Of a stretch of 64,000 nt of DNA, positions 61,861 through 64,000 are shown in pieces. The stretch lies in contig NZ_CP016757.1 in assembly GCF_001701045.1 (NCBI RefSeq), forward strand, positions 3,064,219 through 3,128,218, read 5' to 3'. Made by a program: the position numbers and the translations under genes. Positions within the stretch are counted from its first letter, which is position 1. Every line of letters begins with the position of its first letter. The DNA is from Cloacibacillus porcorum. GTDB lineage: Bacteria > Synergistota > Synergistia > Synergistales > Synergistaceae. The notes beneath the pieces were generated by a model that did not search any database, had not been told where the DNA came from, and was given only the letters and a program-made list of their open reading frames with translations.

Positions 61861-62841
61861 TTACTTATGTTCGTTGAAGAACTTCACCGCGCCGGGATGA
61901 AGCGGTACGGGCGCCGTGTCCTTAAGGTCTGAGAACTTCAGCCCCTTAAGCGAACCGTGAATGTTGCAGAAATATGGGAAATTATCCTTGATGGATTTAA
62001 GGATCGCGTATGCCTCATCATCGGGCAGGTCCGCGTTCGTGAACAGGATGACCGTCGCGCCGACTGTAGGAACGTCGTTCTTGAGGAAGTTATAGGCAGA
62101 TTTAGGAATCACTGTGGAATATGTGCCCAGTTCGTCGTTGACCTTCTTCTGCGCCGCGGGAGACATGCCGAGAAGGTTCAGCTTAAGGGTCGTTCCAGCG
62201 TCGACGACGTGGCTGGAGGGTACCTGAATGACGTTGCTGTAGGCGTCAATCTTGCCGTCTCTCATAAGATCAAGAGCCGCACCCATCGAGCTGTTCTTCG
62301 TAAACCCGCCCCACTTGTCGATATCGGCCGGCGTTATACCCTCCGCCGCGATAACATTCTGCCCAACGATATCCATGAAGGAGCCCTTCGTATTGAAATA
62401 GACCTTGAGCGGGTACTTTTTGCTCTTCAGATCGGCAAAAGAGTTGGCTCCCGTGTCGGCCTTGATAATAAAGTGCTCCACCGCTCCCTTATAAAGCACG
62501 CAGAGGGCGCGGAGATTGTCGATCTTTTTCTTGAAGGGCTGCTTGCCGTCGGCTGCCATTTTGATAAGCTGGGCGTGCGCGATGCCAAGCTGGATCTTTC
62601 CGCGCGAAACCAGGGCGAGGTTGGCCGCCTCCTGACCGACTTCGTAAGCCGTGTTCGAGCCGGGATAACTGCGTCTGATGACTTCGCCGACGCCCTCGCC
62701 GATCGCCGCCCAGGCGCCGCCGATGGAACCGCCGCATATCGCCAGATCAAGCTTCTGAGCCGCCTGCGCAGGTGCGGATGCGAAGCCCGCCACTGAGAAG
62801 ATTACCGCCACTAGTGCCAGTACTGTAAAAAACTTTTTCAT
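61861..62841 (-). CDS. TAXI-family TRAP transporter solute-binding protein
   Basis: 326 residues with a signal peptide ending near residue 26 (APAQAA). The mature protein reads LDLAICGGSIGGAWAAIGEGVGEVIRR, the TAXI-family pattern GxxxGxxYxxGxxla, and EVGQEAANLALVSRGKIQLGI follows. It captures the imported solute in the periplasm for the fused permease. The start is the ATG at 62841 with AGGAGG 9 bases upstream. TAXI ligands include glutamate, aromatics and other carboxylates. Confidence 0.9.
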   Translation of the reverse strand: MKKFFTVLALVAVIFSVAGFASAPAQAAQKLDLAICGGSIGGAWAAIGEGVGEVIRRSYPGSNTAYEVGQEAANLALVSRGKIQLGIAHAQLIKMAADGKQPFKKKIDNLRALCVLYKGAVEHFIIKADTGANSFADLKSKKYPLKVYFNTKGSFMDIVGQNVIAAEGITPADIDKWGGFTKNSSMGAALDLMRDGKIDAYSNVIQVPSSHVVDAGTTLKLNLLGMSPAAQKKVNDELGTYSTVIPKSAYNFLKNDVPTVGATVILFTNADLPDDEAYAILKSIKDNFPYFCNIHGSLKGLKFSDLKDTAPVPLHPGAVKFFNEHK

Positions 62842-62885
62842 TAGAAAGTTCCTCCTCTCAAAATGTGAAACATTTTCCGAATAAA

Positions 62886-62910
62886 ATGCCCCGTCTCTCC
62901 CGTGGGGCAT
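62886..62910 (-). promoter_or_regulatory. Attenuating hairpin before the TAXI binding-protein gene
   Basis: ATGCCCC/GGGGCAT stem with 11-base loop, then TTTATTCGG on the minus strand. Weak terminator or processing site between the reductase-like gene and the binding-protein gene. Confidence 0.5.
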
Positions 62911-62921
62911 AAAACCGCCGC

Positions 62922-64000
62922 TTAATCCTTAAGTTCGGTGAACTCAAATCTTCCCTCTTTGATTACATCCTCCTTCGTGCGCATCGCCTGGACATGTCCC
63001 TTTATCTTTTTATAATTCTCCACCGTCATCGTATATTCGATGGGGGCGAGAACCGCGGGGGAAGCCGTGTAGTTGAATGGGTGCACTATCATCTTTTCAA
63101 CATCGGCAAGGAAGGTGATACCGCCGCCGGGCATCAGGTATGTCGGCGCTCCCGCTATCGTGAGGGTCGCGTCGCCGCGGTGCACGGCCTTTGTGATCTG
63201 TATCGGATCAACCGTAACGCCAGCCCTTGCGCTGCCGCCAACGCCCGCGTAGTACATCGCCGACACACGGCTGTCCTCACAGCAGCCGGCCGCCATTTTA
63301 CGGAAGGCCTCAAGCTCCGCGGGGATCTCCACAGGCACGGGTCTGCCCTCGGCGGAGACTTCAAAGAGGGCGATCTTGCGCCAGGTCGTCTCGGCTACCA
63401 GGATCTTCATGCCTGGCTTGGCGATATTCATGTCTATATCTTTTATAGCCTCGATGGGGTCTTTGATATTCGTTCCGCCCCAGCCGTCTCCGTGTTCAAA
63501 GAAATAGCGCCCGTTGGTCGCCAGCCGTCCGACAGGCGTGACGCCGCTGTAGGGCTTCTGTTCGGCGCCGGCGGGATGCTTAGTGAAAAGGCCGGTGATG
63601 TGGTGATCGAGAATTATCGCCTCATCGATCAGCGGGGCAAGCGAACGGGCGAAAAGACCGCAGCAGGCGCCGCCGCAGCCGACGCGCATCTTATCGTCCA
63701 CAACGCCGTTGATCACCGGATGTTCGCCAACCTGCAGCTCCAAAGTGCAGCCTTTATCTACAGTCAGCGTCACCTTTTCTTTATTCCCCAGCTCGGCCAT
63801 CGTCTTCACGACATACATGCCGTCGGGACCCTTTACCTTATTCACGCCGCCGAGAATAAGGATATGAGAACCGTACTGCTCGGTAGTAACGATGCCGACC
63901 ACGCGGCCATTGCGGCGGACGAGAGCCCCCTCGTCGCCGATATGGGCGTTGGTGTCGATTTTCACCATCATAGAGCTGTAAGAGACCGGGGCCTCTGTAA
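62922..64000 (-). CDS. 6-hydroxynicotinate reductase-like protein, 5' end beyond window
   Basis: At least 349 residues from the ATG at 63971, but the frame stays open upstream to the window edge (TEAPVSYSSMMVKIDTNAHIGDEGA) and no ribosome site precedes the ATG, so the true start probably lies outside. KMRVGCGGACCGLFARSLAPL, IILDHHITGLFTKHPAG, HGDGWGGTNIKDP and PGGGITFLADV recall the catalytic part of 6-hydroxynicotinate reductases, which reduce 6-hydroxynicotinate to the tetrahydro form with ferredoxin in anaerobic nicotinate fermentation. The N-terminal ferredoxin-like domain of that enzyme could lie upstream. Family assignment is from memory of motifs. Confidence 0.6.
   Translation of the reverse strand, partial: TEAPVSYSSMMVKIDTNAHIGDEGALVRRNGRVVGIVTTEQYGSHILILGGVNKVKGPDGMYVVKTMAELGNKEKVTLTVDKGCTLELQVGEHPVINGVVDDKMRVGCGGACCGLFARSLAPLIDEAIILDHHITGLFTKHPAGAEQKPYSGVTPVGRLATNGRYFFEHGDGWGGTNIKDPIEAIKDIDMNIAKPGMKILVAETTWRKIALFEVSAEGRPVPVEIPAELEAFRKMAAGCCEDSRVSAMYYAGVGGSARAGVTVDPIQITKAVHRGDATLTIAGAPTYLMPGGGITFLADVEKMIVHPFNYTASPAVLAPIEYTMTVENYKKIKGHVQAMRTKEDVIKEGRFEFTELKD

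Overview
The window looks like a chromosomal segment of a Synergistota (Synergistetes) bacterium, most like an amino-acid-fermenting gut or sludge genus such as Cloacibacillus. The main evidence is three secreted proteins that end in a SYNERG-CTERM-type tail (Gly/Ser/Cys stretch, short hydrophobic helix, basic end). Supporting evidence is an Ara4N lipid A operon (Gram-negative envelope), many decarboxylases and amino acid uptake genes, and a TAXI-type TRAP system. No phage, transposase or rRNA was seen. The genus is an inference.

Layout: 1-277 end of an NCS2 purine/uracil permease. 643-8954 complete Ara4N operon (arnT, arnB, arnC, arnA split into two genes, arnD, one small ArnE/F-like flippase, ugd), with overlapping genes. 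9038-11115 a PuuD-like hydrolase, a decayed hybrid histidine kinase and an unknown membrane protein. 11424-14781 MBL-fold hydrolase, CdaR-like regulator and GntP permease. 14857-18107 a secreted unknown protein, a second NCS2 permease and a cytidylate-kinase-like protein. 18106-18551 and 21823-22176 hold families of large palindromic repeats. 18713-21346 encodes an 877-residue surface protein. Its leader carries a c-di-GMP-I riboswitch, and its promoter has a ten-G run exactly between the -35 and -10 boxes.

22178-27088 is an acid-resistance/decarboxylation locus (aspartate 4-decarboxylase diverging from glutamate decarboxylase and its antiporter). It is followed by tRNA-Asn. 27554-36737 is a leftward set: FadR-type regulator, branched-chain/hydrophobic amino acid ABC importer, dipeptidase and two 2-hydroxyacid-type dehydrogenases. 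37483-39200 encodes MscS and another beta-hydroxyacid dehydrogenase. 39625-44708 holds a membrane-anchored LuxR regulator followed by two SYNERG-CTERM proteins. 44815-48147 holds a MATE exporter, a second MBL protein and a DUF1643 protein. 48144-48633 is a CRISPR array without cas genes in view.

48986-64000 is the most interesting metabolic region. It reads leftward: a 6-hydroxynicotinate-reductase-like protein (open at the window edge), TAXI binding protein, UPF0280 protein, three-subunit molybdenum hydroxylase with a fused TRAP permease between its subunit genes, an Old-Yellow-Enzyme/GltD fusion, the selenium-molybdenum hydroxylase factor YqeB, and citrate-lyase-type citDEF. Together these suggest uptake and anaerobic reductive breakdown of an N-heterocyclic acid related to nicotinate, possibly by a selenium-dependent hydroxylase. 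The substrate is not visible in the sequence and is inferred.
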